Counted from the first letter of the stretch, positions 50,524 through 60,733 are shown. The stretch is DNA of 64,000 nucleotides from Mucilaginibacter rubeus (GCF_014643835.1 NZ_BMKD01000005.1:124001-188000); one strand, 5' to 3'. Made by a program: numbers and translations. Notes: generated by a model from the letters alone, not told the origin.

Positions 50524-51153
50524 CTACGCCGCCGTTGCCCCTTCAATCAACTCCACCTCCGCTACCGGGCTAAACAGATAGATACGCTTAGTAGCTACTT
50601 CGGTACATTTAAAGCGCTTACGCAGCTTTTCGTCTTTGCGGAACACTCTACCGTCCTTTAGCTTAAACAATGCCTTAAGCGGGATCTTTTCTACCGTTAA
50701 AATTGCTTCGGATGTTTTGGGGGGATCATATTTGCGCAGCGAGCGGTACAGGTTCAAATCTGAGCAGCTTGACGCCGCCGGGTTATCCAGGTAGTTTACA
50801 ATAGCCTTTTTAACATCTGCCGGGAAAATCTCTTTTTCAAAAAATGGCTGCATCATTTTTTTGAAATTGTTTTTCCATTCTGTTCCGTGAGGTTTGGCTT
50901 TTTGCTTATGCTCGTTCCAGGTATGCAGGTGTGCAAACTCATGCACTGTAGTTACCAGGAAAGCATAGGGGTTAAGGTCGTAATTAACCGAGATACGGTG
51001 ACCTTTGCCGCCATAAGGTGAGCGGTAATCGCCAAATTTACTGTTACGGTTGCGCGAAATTTTAAATTCACATTTGAAGTAGTCAATCCACCGGGCAATG
51101 AGCGGGGCCGCTTCTGCCGGTAGATATTTCTCTAAAACTTTTACTTTATCCAA
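50524..51153 (-). CDS. SprT-like zinc metallopeptidase domain protein
   Basis: 209 residues. The SprT motif is His71-Glu72-x2-His75 in VHEFAHLHTWNEHK. N-terminal part RWIDYFKCEFKISRNRNSKFGDYRSPYGGKGHRISVNYDLNPY is typical. The C-terminal part (about 150-205) is basic and has no zinc ribbon visible. Relatives include Spartan-type DNA-protein crosslink proteases, but for this bacterial type only the fold is established. Single gene on the minus strand, with the DUF3999 gene upstream. Confidence 0.88.
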   Translation of the reverse strand: MDKVKVLEKYLPAEAAPLIARWIDYFKCEFKISRNRNSKFGDYRSPYGGKGHRISVNYDLNPYAFLVTTVHEFAHLHTWNEHKQKAKPHGTEWKNNFKKMMQPFFEKEIFPADVKKAIVNYLDNPAASSCSDLNLYRSLRKYDPPKTSEAILTVEKIPLKALFKLKDGRVFRKDEKLRKRFKCTEVATKRIYLFSPVAEVELIEGATAA

Positions 51154-51336
51154 TTTTTACCTCAATACAAATGTAAGAATTTGTGGTTGATAGTCCATAA
51201 ACCATAGTCGATGGTTTGTAAAACTTTGATTTACTCTCTAAGCTTCTGCTGACGGTTATTTGCTCTAAAGTATAAGTCTGCCGGGATGGGCAAACCTCTA
51301 CATCCAATCTCATCCTAAATTTAAAGGGTGTAAATT

Positions 51337-52554
51337 TTATCTTTCCCCTTCCTTTTTCTTCACCTCCCTGGTCATCTTCAAAGTCAACAACAACAACAAC
51401 CCTAACGAAACAATAATAGCAACCCAAATCAGTACAGTGTAATCTTTCCCGGCAGGTTTTGCTGCCACTGCATAGCCGGTATTTTTAACAACAGCCTCAT
51501 GTTTAATAACCGGGGTGTTCCCTCCAATACTATCAGCAAAAAACTTAAGATCATATTCCGGGACCTGAGCCGAGGGGTCACCGACCAGGAACCGGTAGCT
51601 TTGCTTAGTTTCAAGGTAGCTGATCAAATATTCGTCGGATTGAAACGCTTTGATCTCGCCGATGCTCAGCGGTTGGTTATCGCCATTGCTTATTTCTATT
51701 AACAGGTGATTGGTTTTTGCAGCAATTAACAGATCAGGCGTTTTATCTGATGACAGCTCGGCTTCGCTCAAGAGCTCCCTGCCATTGTTTACAAACTGGT
51801 AAACGGTAACACTCCGTTTATAATACCTCGGCGCGCTGATATTGAGGTGCAACTTATTTACCTGGTAATTATCGTTCAGCTTAATGTCGATAAAGGTAGT
51901 TTTATTACTATCGGTACGGGTGATATTTAAAGGCGCAACAGGCGTGTAACTTTGAACTGTTGATGCGTACTCTGTATAAATGCCGGCCTCCAAAAACTTA
52001 ACCGGGTTTTTGTTTTTATCGTTTACCTGGATTTTTAAATAGCGATAATTACTCGCCGGAAACGATAACGATTGCAGGTAGGTGCCTTCACTGTTTTGTA
52101 CAGCTTCCTGCAAGGGGATCTCTTCCTGGATGGCAAACCACTGTTTCAGATCATCGCTGCCCAGCAGGTTCACTTTACGTTTTACGGCTGTGTTTTGCAG
52201 CCTGATCCAAAGGCGGTCGAGTACCAGTCCGGTTTTATTTTCTATGATAAAAACAGTACTGGTATCGGTTTTTGGCGTGTTACTGATCTCCGGGAAAACA
52301 ACAAAGCTTTGCTGGCTTCTTTGCGGCAGGCTGCCAGCCTGGATGTAAGGCACAAAGTCGCCTTTCGCGTCTGCAATGCGAATGTCCGACAGGTCGGGTT
52401 TGGCCTTTGCTACCAATTCCGGCTGTAAGCCAATGCGGTAAAAACCGGTGCTGTCAATCTTGTGCAGCGCGGCTTTATATTTAAAATTTTTTTGTGCCGA
52501 TGCCGGTAATATAGCCCCGCAAAGCAGCAGTGTTAAAAGTATTAGCTTATTCAT
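51337..52554 (-). CDS. DUF3999 family membrane-anchored periplasmic protein
   Basis: 405 residues from the ATG at 52554; earlier in-frame ATGs give a longer, unlikely lead. Signal peptide MNKLILLTLLLCGAILPASAQ; several beta-sandwich regions; a C-terminal helix near 375-398 (DYTVLIWVAIIVSLGLLLLLTLKM) followed by a charged tail. DUF3999 genes commonly sit beside DUF2339 genes in Bacteroidota and Proteobacteria. Here the start overlaps the end of the DUF2339 gene by 8 bases, so the two are one unit. Function unknown. Confidence 0.88.
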   Translation of the reverse strand: MNKLILLTLLLCGAILPASAQKNFKYKAALHKIDSTGFYRIGLQPELVAKAKPDLSDIRIADAKGDFVPYIQAGSLPQRSQQSFVVFPEISNTPKTDTSTVFIIENKTGLVLDRLWIRLQNTAVKRKVNLLGSDDLKQWFAIQEEIPLQEAVQNSEGTYLQSLSFPASNYRYLKIQVNDKNKNPVKFLEAGIYTEYASTVQSYTPVAPLNITRTDSNKTTFIDIKLNDNYQVNKLHLNISAPRYYKRSVTVYQFVNNGRELLSEAELSSDKTPDLLIAAKTNHLLIEISNGDNQPLSIGEIKAFQSDEYLISYLETKQSYRFLVGDPSAQVPEYDLKFFADSIGGNTPVIKHEAVVKNTGYAVAAKPAGKDYTVLIWVAIIVSLGLLLLLTLKMTREVKKKEGER

Positions 52555-54955
52555 TTTTTTTAGCTTCATCATCGGCAATGGATCTTTTTGCTGTTCGCTG
52601 GTACATAAAGGCCACAATAAGCAATAGTACTCCCAAACAAAAGAAAGCAGCTATTTTACCCCAAACCGGGATGTTTTTAATATCGAACAAAAATAATTTT
52701 AATAGTGTGAGCGAGAACAGCGTTAGCGAAGCTACACGCATCACCCGCAGTTTGTACCTCATGCCCAGCCACATCAATGCGAAGGAAAGCAGTCCCCATA
52801 ATACGGGTAAGCCGGTTTTTACGTATACGGTTTCTATTTGATCGATAGAATTAGCTTTACTAAAAAATAGCAGGTTGCTCATCAGGCTCACCTCAAAACT
52901 TAAAAACAATACAACGCCCGCGCTTAATACCCAGGTAAACGCTTTTTTCAGGCCTTCGTTCATATTTTGCTGACATAAGCGGATCACCCTGTAAAACAAC
53001 AGACCGATAAATACAGCACCAATCCAATGTGCCATAAAATGACTGGTCGACGGCTTCTTAGTTTCGAGCATCAAATGTTGCAGGGAATAATATTGTGGTG
53101 TAAGTAACAGGTAAACAACCAGGCAGATGAACAGTATCACAAATTTTGTGTTGCTGCTAAAATTGATAACTTGTATTTTGGGCGATGACGTATAGTAGAT
53201 AAATACAAACACAGGCGTATACACCATCGCATATAAAATATTAAGGTTGGTATCCGGGTAATGGTTCAGGAACTGGTGGTTGATCTCCAGCAGGCCGCTT
53301 AAATAAAGAAGCACAAGTGCGGCTACCCCAAAAAGCTGCTCAGTAAAAACATTGGTGTGCTCCACCTTGGTTGAGTCCTTTTTAACTAATACCGAAAGTA
53401 AAAATGAACTCACAGCAGCAAATAGCGTAGTGATGAAACCCTTATTTGCAATTATGGTTAAACTCAAACTGTAGTTACTATAAGTCTGGTACATGTCCAT
53501 TAGCAAGCTTAGCAACATGGCTATCCATAAAAACACAGCTGTATATTTCATGAGCTGAATGCCAGAGCGCAGGTACAGCCAATAAAGCAACACCGTTTCT
53601 GAAGCCCAGAAAATGGTAATGTTATTGCCATGCAACTGAATAGGAGCAGCTAACGAAATAAACGTGAGCGTAATGCCGATAAGCAGGTACAAAATATTAG
53701 TATCCACCTTACGATTGCGGAACAGGACGTATGAAAGCACCAGGTTTACCACAGCCAGGCAAATACAAAACAAACCCCGGTATTGCTCAGCATGCATCAT
53801 GGTTAACAGGTACAGGCCGGTAGCAAAATATAACCCGGTATTAAGAAGCAAAATGCTGAAATCGGACGCGATAAATTTTTTGTTTTCGCGTACGTTGTTG
53901 GCTATATTGATAACAAAGTAAAGCGCGTAAAAAATGCTGGCGTAAATAAAGCCGAAATGGTAGGTAGGAGGTTTAAGTGTATACAGCACCGTTGAAAAAA
54001 CAATTACCGTAAAACCAAACGAAACAATGTTAAGCACCCTCCATGCTTTATAGTACGCAATGATGAGCAGCCCGGTATTTAATATCAGCAGATAAATAAA
54101 CAGGCCGTTATAGTTGGTGCTTCCGTTGCTCACCATAAAAGGACTGGCAAAACCGCCAACCAAAGCAATTACGGCCAGTTCCTGCTTATCATATAATAAG
54201 GAGAGTACCACTGCAAAAATGGTGATCACAATTAAAATGATGAATGCTGTTGTTTGGCTATTAAACAAGTTAAACTGTTGATAGGCCAGCGTTATGGTAA
54301 AATAAAACACAGCCAGACCACCGCCCACCAATACTGAGCTGAACGCTTTATAACTGTTGCGGAGTGCGTGTGCAACACCAATCAAAATACCGCCGCAAAC
54401 AATACCTATGCCCACGCGGCCTACTAAGCCTATCCAATCGTTATCGATAGCATATTTTACAAAGAAGCCAATGGCCAGCACCAGGATGGCTATGCCTATT
54501 TTATTGATGAGATTTTCGCCAATGAATTTTTCCAGGTCGGGATGGCGCTCAAAGAAAGACGGCCTGGGCTGCAAAGGTTTCGCGGGCCTAAAATCGCGTG
54601 TTTTTATAGGGCGATTGATAATCGACTGGCTGTCTTCAATAACTTCGGGCTGCCGTTCAATTTTTGGAGGTGTAATAGGTTCTGGTTTTATCTCTGCCTC
54701 AACAGGAGCTTTCGGTTTTTCAACAGGATGTTCTGGTATAAAAGGTGCAGGTGGCGGAGCTATGATTGCAGGTGCCCGTTCTTCTGCTTTTTTGACATCT
54801 TCAGCACCCGGCCGGGTTATCTTAAGCTGTTCAATAATACCTTTTAGTTCGAATATTCTAAATTCAAGTTCTTTGATCTTATTGTTTAAACTGCCCTTGT
54901 GGTTCAGCATCATGATAATGACAACCACTAATAAAAAGACGGCTAATACATCCAT
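52547..54955 (-). CDS. DUF2339 polytopic membrane protein
   Basis: 802 residues from the ATG at 54955 (frame runs to 55000). N-terminal helix MDVLAVFLLVVVIIMML, a short coiled coil, then a Pro/Glu/Ala-rich linker (about 55-115), then RPSFFERHPDLEKFIGENLINKIGIAILVLAIGFFVKY and more than twenty membrane segments. This is a DUF2339 protein; no catalytic motif is visible. It is coupled to the DUF3999 gene by an 8-base overlap. The pair may handle an envelope component, but this is a guess. Confidence 0.9.
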   Translation of the reverse strand: MDVLAVFLLVVVIIMMLNHKGSLNNKIKELEFRIFELKGIIEQLKITRPGAEDVKKAEERAPAIIAPPPAPFIPEHPVEKPKAPVEAEIKPEPITPPKIERQPEVIEDSQSIINRPIKTRDFRPAKPLQPRPSFFERHPDLEKFIGENLINKIGIAILVLAIGFFVKYAIDNDWIGLVGRVGIGIVCGGILIGVAHALRNSYKAFSSVLVGGGLAVFYFTITLAYQQFNLFNSQTTAFIILIVITIFAVVLSLLYDKQELAVIALVGGFASPFMVSNGSTNYNGLFIYLLILNTGLLIIAYYKAWRVLNIVSFGFTVIVFSTVLYTLKPPTYHFGFIYASIFYALYFVINIANNVRENKKFIASDFSILLLNTGLYFATGLYLLTMMHAEQYRGLFCICLAVVNLVLSYVLFRNRKVDTNILYLLIGITLTFISLAAPIQLHGNNITIFWASETVLLYWLYLRSGIQLMKYTAVFLWIAMLLSLLMDMYQTYSNYSLSLTIIANKGFITTLFAAVSSFLLSVLVKKDSTKVEHTNVFTEQLFGVAALVLLYLSGLLEINHQFLNHYPDTNLNILYAMVYTPVFVFIYYTSSPKIQVINFSSNTKFVILFICLVVYLLLTPQYYSLQHLMLETKKPSTSHFMAHWIGAVFIGLLFYRVIRLCQQNMNEGLKKAFTWVLSAGVVLFLSFEVSLMSNLLFFSKANSIDQIETVYVKTGLPVLWGLLSFALMWLGMRYKLRVMRVASLTLFSLTLLKLFLFDIKNIPVWGKIAAFFCLGVLLLIVAFMYQRTAKRSIADDEAKKNE

Positions 54956-55305
54956 AGTTTTAGGTTTGTAAAAAATAAAGATAACGGAATTATGAAACAA
55001 TCCACTATCGGGATAGATAACGGCAGGGGATATGGCCCTTAAAATGATCAGACTTGTGAATAAATTGGGGCGAAAAATTCTTACACGAATTGATTTTCAA
55101 ATCGGCCACAATTAATCGAATTACACGAATTTAAAATCGACATCAATAAAAAATTCGTGTAATTCGATTAATTCGAAAAAATTTGTGTGAAAATTTCTAC
55201 CTGTTTCTTCAAGAACCGAAAATTGATCAGGTGTACAAAAATCCCGCTTTAATTGTAATTTAGCTGTGCAGGCAATTGCCAATCACCTATAAACCACGCT
55301 ACTTC
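54956..55305. other. 350-bp intergenic region between DUF2339 and GH78 genes
   Basis: It separates divergent genes. It contains the 23-bp perfect inverted repeat (55110-55173) with weaker outer pairing from about 55075 to 55200. No convincing -7/-33 pair was located; no open frame. Confidence 0.75.
55110..55173. repeat. Perfect 23-bp inverted repeat with 9-nt periodic AATT
   Basis: Arms 55110-55132 and 55151-55173 are exact reverse complements, loop of 18. AATT occurs at 55110, 55119 and 55128, and at 55152, 55161 and 55170: 9 apart in each arm. It has the same period as the arms of the GxxExxY element. Confidence 0.85.
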
Positions 55306-57690
55306 ATGAGGCTTTTCTTAAAACGCAGCTTTTTTGCAGTCTTTCTGTTTATTACAGCATCAGCTTATGCGCAAACCATCAGTCCGGCGCTTTTAAAACA
55401 TCAGTGGAAAGCCTCCTGGATCACCGTTCCGCAGGAATCTTTAAAGGAATACGGGGTTTATTATTTCAGGAAAAACATTGACCTTGCCGCTAAACCTTCA
55501 TCCTTTATTGTTCATGTATCTGCCGATAACCGGTATAAGCTTTATGTTAACCAAACCTTGGTTTCATTAGGCCCTGCACGCGGAGATACTTATTACTGGA
55601 ATTATGAAACGGTTGATCTGGCACCATATCTTCAACCGGGCAAAAATATCATCGCTGCTGTGGTTTGGAACGATGGCGATTATCGCCCCGAAGCGCAGAT
55701 CTCGCTGCAAACAGGTTTCATTATGCAGGGCGATACGCCAAATGAAGAAATAATCAATACCAATAAAACCTGGAAATGTATCCGTGATAAATCATTTAAG
55801 CCTATCACCGGTATAGGCTGGCATCCCTATTATGTTGCCGGGCCGGGCGAGCGGATAGATTTAAACCTCTCTATAAAAGATTGGAACACGACCGGGCTTG
55901 ATGACAGTAGCTGGAAAAATGCTATCCGTATTGACAACGGAAATCCCAAAGGCGTAACCAATGCCTTTGGCTGGATGCTGGTTCCATCGTCAATACCCGC
56001 CATGGAAATGACCTTGCAAAGGATCCCGGTTTTACGGAAGGCGGATGGGGTAACTGTTTCATCTACATTCCCGGCAACAAAAACAGCGGGTATTATCCCG
56101 GCTAATACGTCGGCTACTTTATTGCTCGATCAAACCTATTTAACTAACGCGTTTTTAACCCTCAATTTCAGCAAGGGCAAAAACGCCGGTATTGGCATTA
56201 CTTATACCGAATCGCTTTTTAAAAGTTTAAGTGGCCCGGAAGGCCCGGTTAAAGGTAACCGGAATGATGTGGATGGAAAGATCTTTGTTGGCAGGCGCGA
56301 CAGCATAGTTGCTGACGGCGCCTCCGGCAATTCATTTACTACCTTAACATGGCGCACTTTCAGGTATATCGAAGTAAAAATAACCACCAAAGATGAGCCA
56401 TTGGTTATTGACGATATCTATGGAACATTCACCGGGTATCCATTTAAAATGAATGCTAAACTGGAAACTTCCAACCCCGAAATGCAGCAGATGCTGGATA
56501 TTGGCTGGCGCACCGCCCGCCTTTGCGCTGGTGAAACCTATACCGACTGTCCATACTACGAACAGCTGCAATACGTTGGCGATACCCGCATCCAGGCGCT
56601 GGTATCTTTTTATAATAGCGGCGATGACCGCCTGGTGCGCAACGCCATCAACCAGATGGATCATTCCCGTCTGGCCGAGGGCATCACACTGAGCCGCCAC
56701 CCCTCATTCTCGCCCCAAATTATTTCCACCTTTTCGCTCTGGTATATCGGCATGCTGCATGATTACTGGATGTACCGGCCCGATAGTTTATTTATTAAAG
56801 ACAAGCTGCCCGGCATGCGCGATGTGCTCAATTTTTTCAGCAAGTATCAGCAAGCCGATGGCTCCTTAAAAGATACCCCGTACTGGACATTTGTTGACTG
56901 GGTTAATGACAAAGGCTGGGATTTTGGCCAGGCCCCTAAAAGCGCCAAAGGCACTTCGGCTATATTAGATCTGCAGTTGATGTGGGCCTATCGGCAGGCC
57001 GCCGAAATAGAAGCAAAAATGGGAATGCCCGCGTTTGCTGAAATGTACAAGGCCAAAGCAGCGCAATTAAAAACCGCTATCCAAAGTAAATACTGGGATG
57101 CTGGCAAAAAACTTTATGCCGATACCGAGGACAAGCAATTATTTTCGCAGCATACCAATTCTATAGCAATATTAGCAGGTATGGTATCCAATGCCACAGC
57201 GCATAACATCAGCTTAAAATTATTGAATGACAGCACACTCACCAAATGCACTATCTACTTTAAATATTACCTGCACCAGGCCATGGTTAAAGGCGGTTTC
57301 GGCGATGATTATTTAAACTGGCTTAACATCTGGCGGGATAATATCAAAATGGGCTTAACCACCTGGGCCGAAATCTCCGACCTTGACCATAACCGCTCCG
57401 ATTGTCACGCCTGGGGTGCAAGTCCGAATATTGAATTTTACCGTACTGTTTTAGGCGTGGATACGTACGCGCCGGGTTTCAGCAAAATAAAAATTGAGCC
57501 GCATTTGGGCCAGATCAGAAATATCAGCGGTGAAGTGCCTCACCCTAACGGAAAAGTTTATGCCAAATATGTGTTCGATAAAGGAAAATGGAGTATCAAC
57601 ATAGCGCTCCCCAAAAACACATCGGGCATTTTTGTGTGGAAAGGAAAAACTTTTACACTTAAAACAGGTAATAACAGTTTAAGCATTTGA
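55306..57690 (+). CDS. Alpha-L-rhamnosidase-like glycoside hydrolase (GH78)
   Basis: 794 residues from the ATG at 55306. Signal peptide MRLFLKRSFFAVFLFITASAYAQ. N-terminal beta domains with HVSADNRYKLYVNQTLVSLGPARGD (about 65-90); then the (alpha/alpha)6 barrel with TYTDCPYYEQLQYVGDTRIQAL (about 408-430; the Glu is the candidate general acid); and a closing beta-sandwich (SKIKIEPHLGQIRNISGEVPHPNGKVYAKY). This is the GH78 pattern, so it probably releases alpha-rhamnose or a related sugar from plant or bacterial glycans outside the cytoplasm. Single gene, no SusCD partner in view. Confidence 0.85.
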   Translation: MRLFLKRSFFAVFLFITASAYAQTISPALLKHQWKASWITVPQESLKEYGVYYFRKNIDLAAKPSSFIVHVSADNRYKLYVNQTLVSLGPARGDTYYWNYETVDLAPYLQPGKNIIAAVVWNDGDYRPEAQISLQTGFIMQGDTPNEEIINTNKTWKCIRDKSFKPITGIGWHPYYVAGPGERIDLNLSIKDWNTTGLDDSSWKNAIRIDNGNPKGVTNAFGWMLVPSSIPAMEMTLQRIPVLRKADGVTVSSTFPATKTAGIIPANTSATLLLDQTYLTNAFLTLNFSKGKNAGIGITYTESLFKSLSGPEGPVKGNRNDVDGKIFVGRRDSIVADGASGNSFTTLTWRTFRYIEVKITTKDEPLVIDDIYGTFTGYPFKMNAKLETSNPEMQQMLDIGWRTARLCAGETYTDCPYYEQLQYVGDTRIQALVSFYNSGDDRLVRNAINQMDHSRLAEGITLSRHPSFSPQIISTFSLWYIGMLHDYWMYRPDSLFIKDKLPGMRDVLNFFSKYQQADGSLKDTPYWTFVDWVNDKGWDFGQAPKSAKGTSAILDLQLMWAYRQAAEIEAKMGMPAFAEMYKAKAAQLKTAIQSKYWDAGKKLYADTEDKQLFSQHTNSIAILAGMVSNATAHNISLKLLNDSTLTKCTIYFKYYLHQAMVKGGFGDDYLNWLNIWRDNIKMGLTTWAEISDLDHNRSDCHAWGASPNIEFYRTVLGVDTYAPGFSKIKIEPHLGQIRNISGEVPHPNGKVYAKYVFDKGKWSINIALPKNTSGIFVWKGKTFTLKTGNNSLSI

Positions 57691-57797
57691 AAAAAATAAC
57701 CGGGGTATTTACATTTTACCTTAATTGCACTGATTTTGCCACGCATAAGTAAAATACTTTTAAATATTGACTCGTTAAATAAAAGCAACGCTAACTT

Positions 57798-57805
57798 TAC
57801 CTTTG
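57798..57805 (+). promoter_or_regulatory. Possible -7 box (TACCTTTG)
   Basis: TACCTTTG fits TAnnTTTG perfectly, about 128 bases before ppgK. There is no clear -33 TTTG at the expected distance, and it lies in a small AAGCAAC/GTTGCTT hairpin, so the call is weak. Confidence 0.3.
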
Positions 57806-57932
57806 TTGCTTCAATGGGATAAATTGATTTTATCGCATTATTTAACAATTTGATATTATTAAAATGTGATATTTATGCGCTGGGAACTAAGGGGTTCACC
57901 AAATTGCTAACCAGCTAAATAAATTACGCTAA

Positions 57933-58688
57933 ATGAAAAAAACACCATCCCAATTAAGGGTTCTCTCAATCGATATCGGTGGATCACACATTAAAGCCAC
58001 TATCCTGAATAAAAAAGGGGATTTAAAAATGGAGTACGACAAGATACCTACTCCCGCTCCTGCAAATCCCGAAAACGTTATAAAAGCTATCAACACCCTT
58101 GTGAAGGATTTTCCGGCATATGATAAAATATCGGTTGGTTTTCCGGGCTATGTAAAAAATGGGGTTGTTAAAACCGCGCCTAACCTGGGCACCGATTATT
58201 GGGCTGATGTTGATTTAAGCAAAAAACTGGAAAAAGCATTAGGCAAACCAACACAGGTTGTAAACGATGCCGATATGCAGGGCCTTGGCGTTGTTGCCGG
58301 GAAAGGCCTTGAAATGGTGATAACCCTGGGCACAGGTTTTGGTACTGCTTTGTTAATGGATGGTCATTTATTGCCCCACTTTGAACTGGCGCACCTCCCG
58401 ATAAAAGAAGGTATTACCTATGATAACTATATAGGCGAGAAGGCTTTGGAGAAAGAAGGCAAAGAGAAATGGAACAAACGAATGAAGAAGGTTTTCAAAA
58501 TATTGAAAACTGTATTCAATTACGATACTTTATACATTGGCGGCGGCAATTCAGATGAGCTTACTTTTAAGCTTGATAAAAACATGAAAATAGTTACCAA
58601 TGCCGATGGTATCAAAGGTGGCGCGAGGCTTTGGCTCAGCGAGGACGAAAGTAAAACCAAGCGCAAAATTGCAACACCTACCGAGTAA
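57933..58688 (+). CDS. ppgK: Polyphosphate glucokinase-like ROK kinase
   Basis: 251 residues. ROK/PPGK motifs: phosphate site SIDIGGSHIKATIL; NDADMQGLG; GTGFGTALLMDGHLLPHFELAHLPIKEG; GGGNSDELTFKLDKNMKIVTNADGIKGGA. The region KEGKEKWNKRMKKVFKILKTVFN is characteristic of the polyphosphate/ATP glucokinase branch. It makes glucose 6-phosphate, possibly from polyphosphate. The choice of polyphosphate over ATP as donor is by resemblance only. It leads the run of pentose-phosphate genes. Confidence 0.86.
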   Translation: MKKTPSQLRVLSIDIGGSHIKATILNKKGDLKMEYDKIPTPAPANPENVIKAINTLVKDFPAYDKISVGFPGYVKNGVVKTAPNLGTDYWADVDLSKKLEKALGKPTQVVNDADMQGLGVVAGKGLEMVITLGTGFGTALLMDGHLLPHFELAHLPIKEGITYDNYIGEKALEKEGKEKWNKRMKKVFKILKTVFNYDTLYIGGGNSDELTFKLDKNMKIVTNADGIKGGARLWLSEDESKTKRKIATPTE

Positions 58689-58726
58689 ATTAAAAACTAA
58701 CACTAACTACAATACCTGATAACAAA

Positions 58727-60730
58727 ATGGAAAACCAACAAGACATAGAAAACTTGGCTATTGATACCGTAAGGGTATTGGCAGCCGATGCTGTGCAAAA
58801 AGCAAACTCAGGCCACCCTGGTACAGCTATGGCGCTGGCACCAATGGGCCACGTTTTATGGACAAAGTTTTTAAATTACAACCCTAAAAACCCTGATTGG
58901 GCAAACCGCGACAGGTTTATCCTTTCGGCGGGCCACGCTTGTATTTTACAGTACAACTTTTTGTATTTAATGGGCTATGATCTTTCGTTAGATGACATCA
59001 AACAATTTCGCCAGCTAAACAGCAAAACGGCCGGTCACCCCGAATATGGATTGGCTCCGGGCATTGAAGTAACTACCGGTCCGCTGGGGCAGGGTTTTGC
59101 CAATGCTGTGGGCTTTGCCATCGCGCAAAAACATTTGGCCGCACGTTACAATAAGCCAGGTTTCGAGCTATTCAATTACAATATTTACACCATCTGTAGC
59201 GATGGCGACTTGATGGAAGGTGTAACTTCCGAAGCGGCATCATTGGCTGGTCACCTGCAATTGGGTAACCTGATCTATTTATATGATGACAACCACATCT
59301 CTATTGAAGGCAGCACTGATATTGCTTTTAATGAAGATGTAAGCGCCCGTTTCCGCGCATACGGCTGGCACGTGCAGGACCTTACTGACGTAAACGATAC
59401 CCACGCGCTTGAGCTGGCTTTGATCAATGCCAAAGCCGAAACTCAGAAACCGTCATTTATCCGCGTTCGCTCGCTGATTGCCTATGGTAGCCCTAATAAG
59501 TCGGGCACTGCAGGTTCACATGGTTCGCCGCTTGGCGCCGATGAAATTAAACTGGTAAAACAATTCTTCGGTTTCGATCCTGAAAAATCATTCAACGTAC
59601 CCGACGAGGTGCTGGATTACTATCACAAAAAAGGTGCACGCGGCGCTGCAGTTGAAGAAAAATGGAACAAATTATTTGCAGATTATAAAGCAAAATTCCC
59701 TGAATTAGCAGCCGAATACGAAGCTGCCGCGAAAGGCGAACTACCTGCGGGCTGGAAAGATAAATTGCCGGTATTTAAAGGTTCAGATCCTAAAATGGCA
59801 ACCCGCCAGGCTTCAGGCAAAGTATTAAACGCTATTGCGCCGGCATTGCCAAACCTTATTGGCGGTGCGGCCGACCTTGCCCCATCAACAGAAACCAACC
59901 TGAAAGAGTACGATTCGTTTACATCAGAAAACCGTGCAGGCCGCAACTTCCACTTCGGAATCCGTGAGCATGCCATGGGTTCGGCTTTAAATGGTATGGC
60001 TTTAACCAAAGGCTTATTGCCATTTGGTGCTACGTTCCTGATGTTCTCTGAGTATATGCGCCCGCCAATCCGTTTGGCAGCCATCATGAAAATAAACCCG
60101 ATTTTTGTTTATACCCATGACAGTATCGGCTTGGGCGAGGATGGTACTACTCACCAGCCTATTGAGCAATTGGCTTCTTTACGTTCGATACCAAACTTAA
60201 CCGTGATCCGTCCGGCTGATGCCAACGAAAGCGCGCATGCATGGCGTGTTGCCATCGAGAAAAAAGGCGGCCCAACTGTGCTGATCTTCACCCGTCAGGG
60301 CTTACCTATCCTTGATCAGGACAAATATGGCAAAGCCGAAAACCTGGAAAAAGGTGCTTACATCCTTTCAGAAGGCAGCAAAGGCCCTGATTTGATCCTG
60401 ATCGCTACCGGATCTGAAGTCGCTTTAATTATGCAGGCACAGGAAAAACTGGAAGCTGAAGGCATTTCAACCCGCGTGGTAAGTATGCCGTCATGGGAGC
60501 TGTTTGAAAAACAGGATGAGGCTTACAAAGAGTCGGTATTCCCTAAAGCAAGCAAAAAACGTTTAGCAGTTGAAATGGCATCACCAATGGGCTGGCACAA
60601 ATACATCACCGACGAAGGCGATATGCTGGGCATGACCACCTTTGGTGAATCGGCCCCTGCCGAAGACCTTTACAAACATTTCGGCTTTACTGTTGATAAC
60701 GTTGTTAAAAAAGCAAAAGCTCTTTTATAG
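58727..60730 (+). CDS. tkt: Transketolase
   Basis: 667 residues, full length. TPP-binding motif GDGDLMEGVTSEAASLAGHLQLGNLIYLYDDNHIS; substrate region HPEYGLAPGIEVTTGPLGQGFANAVG; central pyrimidine part FGIREHAMGSALNGMA; YTHDSIGLGEDGTTHQPIEQLASLRSIPNL; C-terminal SMPSWELFEKQ. It transfers two-carbon units in the non-oxidative pentose-phosphate pathway. It follows ppgK by 38 bases, and rpiA follows with a 135-base spacer carrying periodic hairpins. Confidence 0.98.
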   Translation: MENQQDIENLAIDTVRVLAADAVQKANSGHPGTAMALAPMGHVLWTKFLNYNPKNPDWANRDRFILSAGHACILQYNFLYLMGYDLSLDDIKQFRQLNSKTAGHPEYGLAPGIEVTTGPLGQGFANAVGFAIAQKHLAARYNKPGFELFNYNIYTICSDGDLMEGVTSEAASLAGHLQLGNLIYLYDDNHISIEGSTDIAFNEDVSARFRAYGWHVQDLTDVNDTHALELALINAKAETQKPSFIRVRSLIAYGSPNKSGTAGSHGSPLGADEIKLVKQFFGFDPEKSFNVPDEVLDYYHKKGARGAAVEEKWNKLFADYKAKFPELAAEYEAAAKGELPAGWKDKLPVFKGSDPKMATRQASGKVLNAIAPALPNLIGGAADLAPSTETNLKEYDSFTSENRAGRNFHFGIREHAMGSALNGMALTKGLLPFGATFLMFSEYMRPPIRLAAIMKINPIFVYTHDSIGLGEDGTTHQPIEQLASLRSIPNLTVIRPADANESAHAWRVAIEKKGGPTVLIFTRQGLPILDQDKYGKAENLEKGAYILSEGSKGPDLILIATGSEVALIMQAQEKLEAEGISTRVVSMPSWELFEKQDEAYKESVFPKASKKRLAVEMASPMGWHKYITDEGDMLGMTTFGESAPAEDLYKHFGFTVDNVVKKAKALL

Positions 60731-60733
60731 AGG

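Noticed and set aside
51146-51427. 93-codon leftward frame between the SprT-like and DUF3999 genes
   Set aside because: It overlaps the DUF3999 C-terminus in another frame, and the translation is low-quality (runs of V, E, G) without domain signal.
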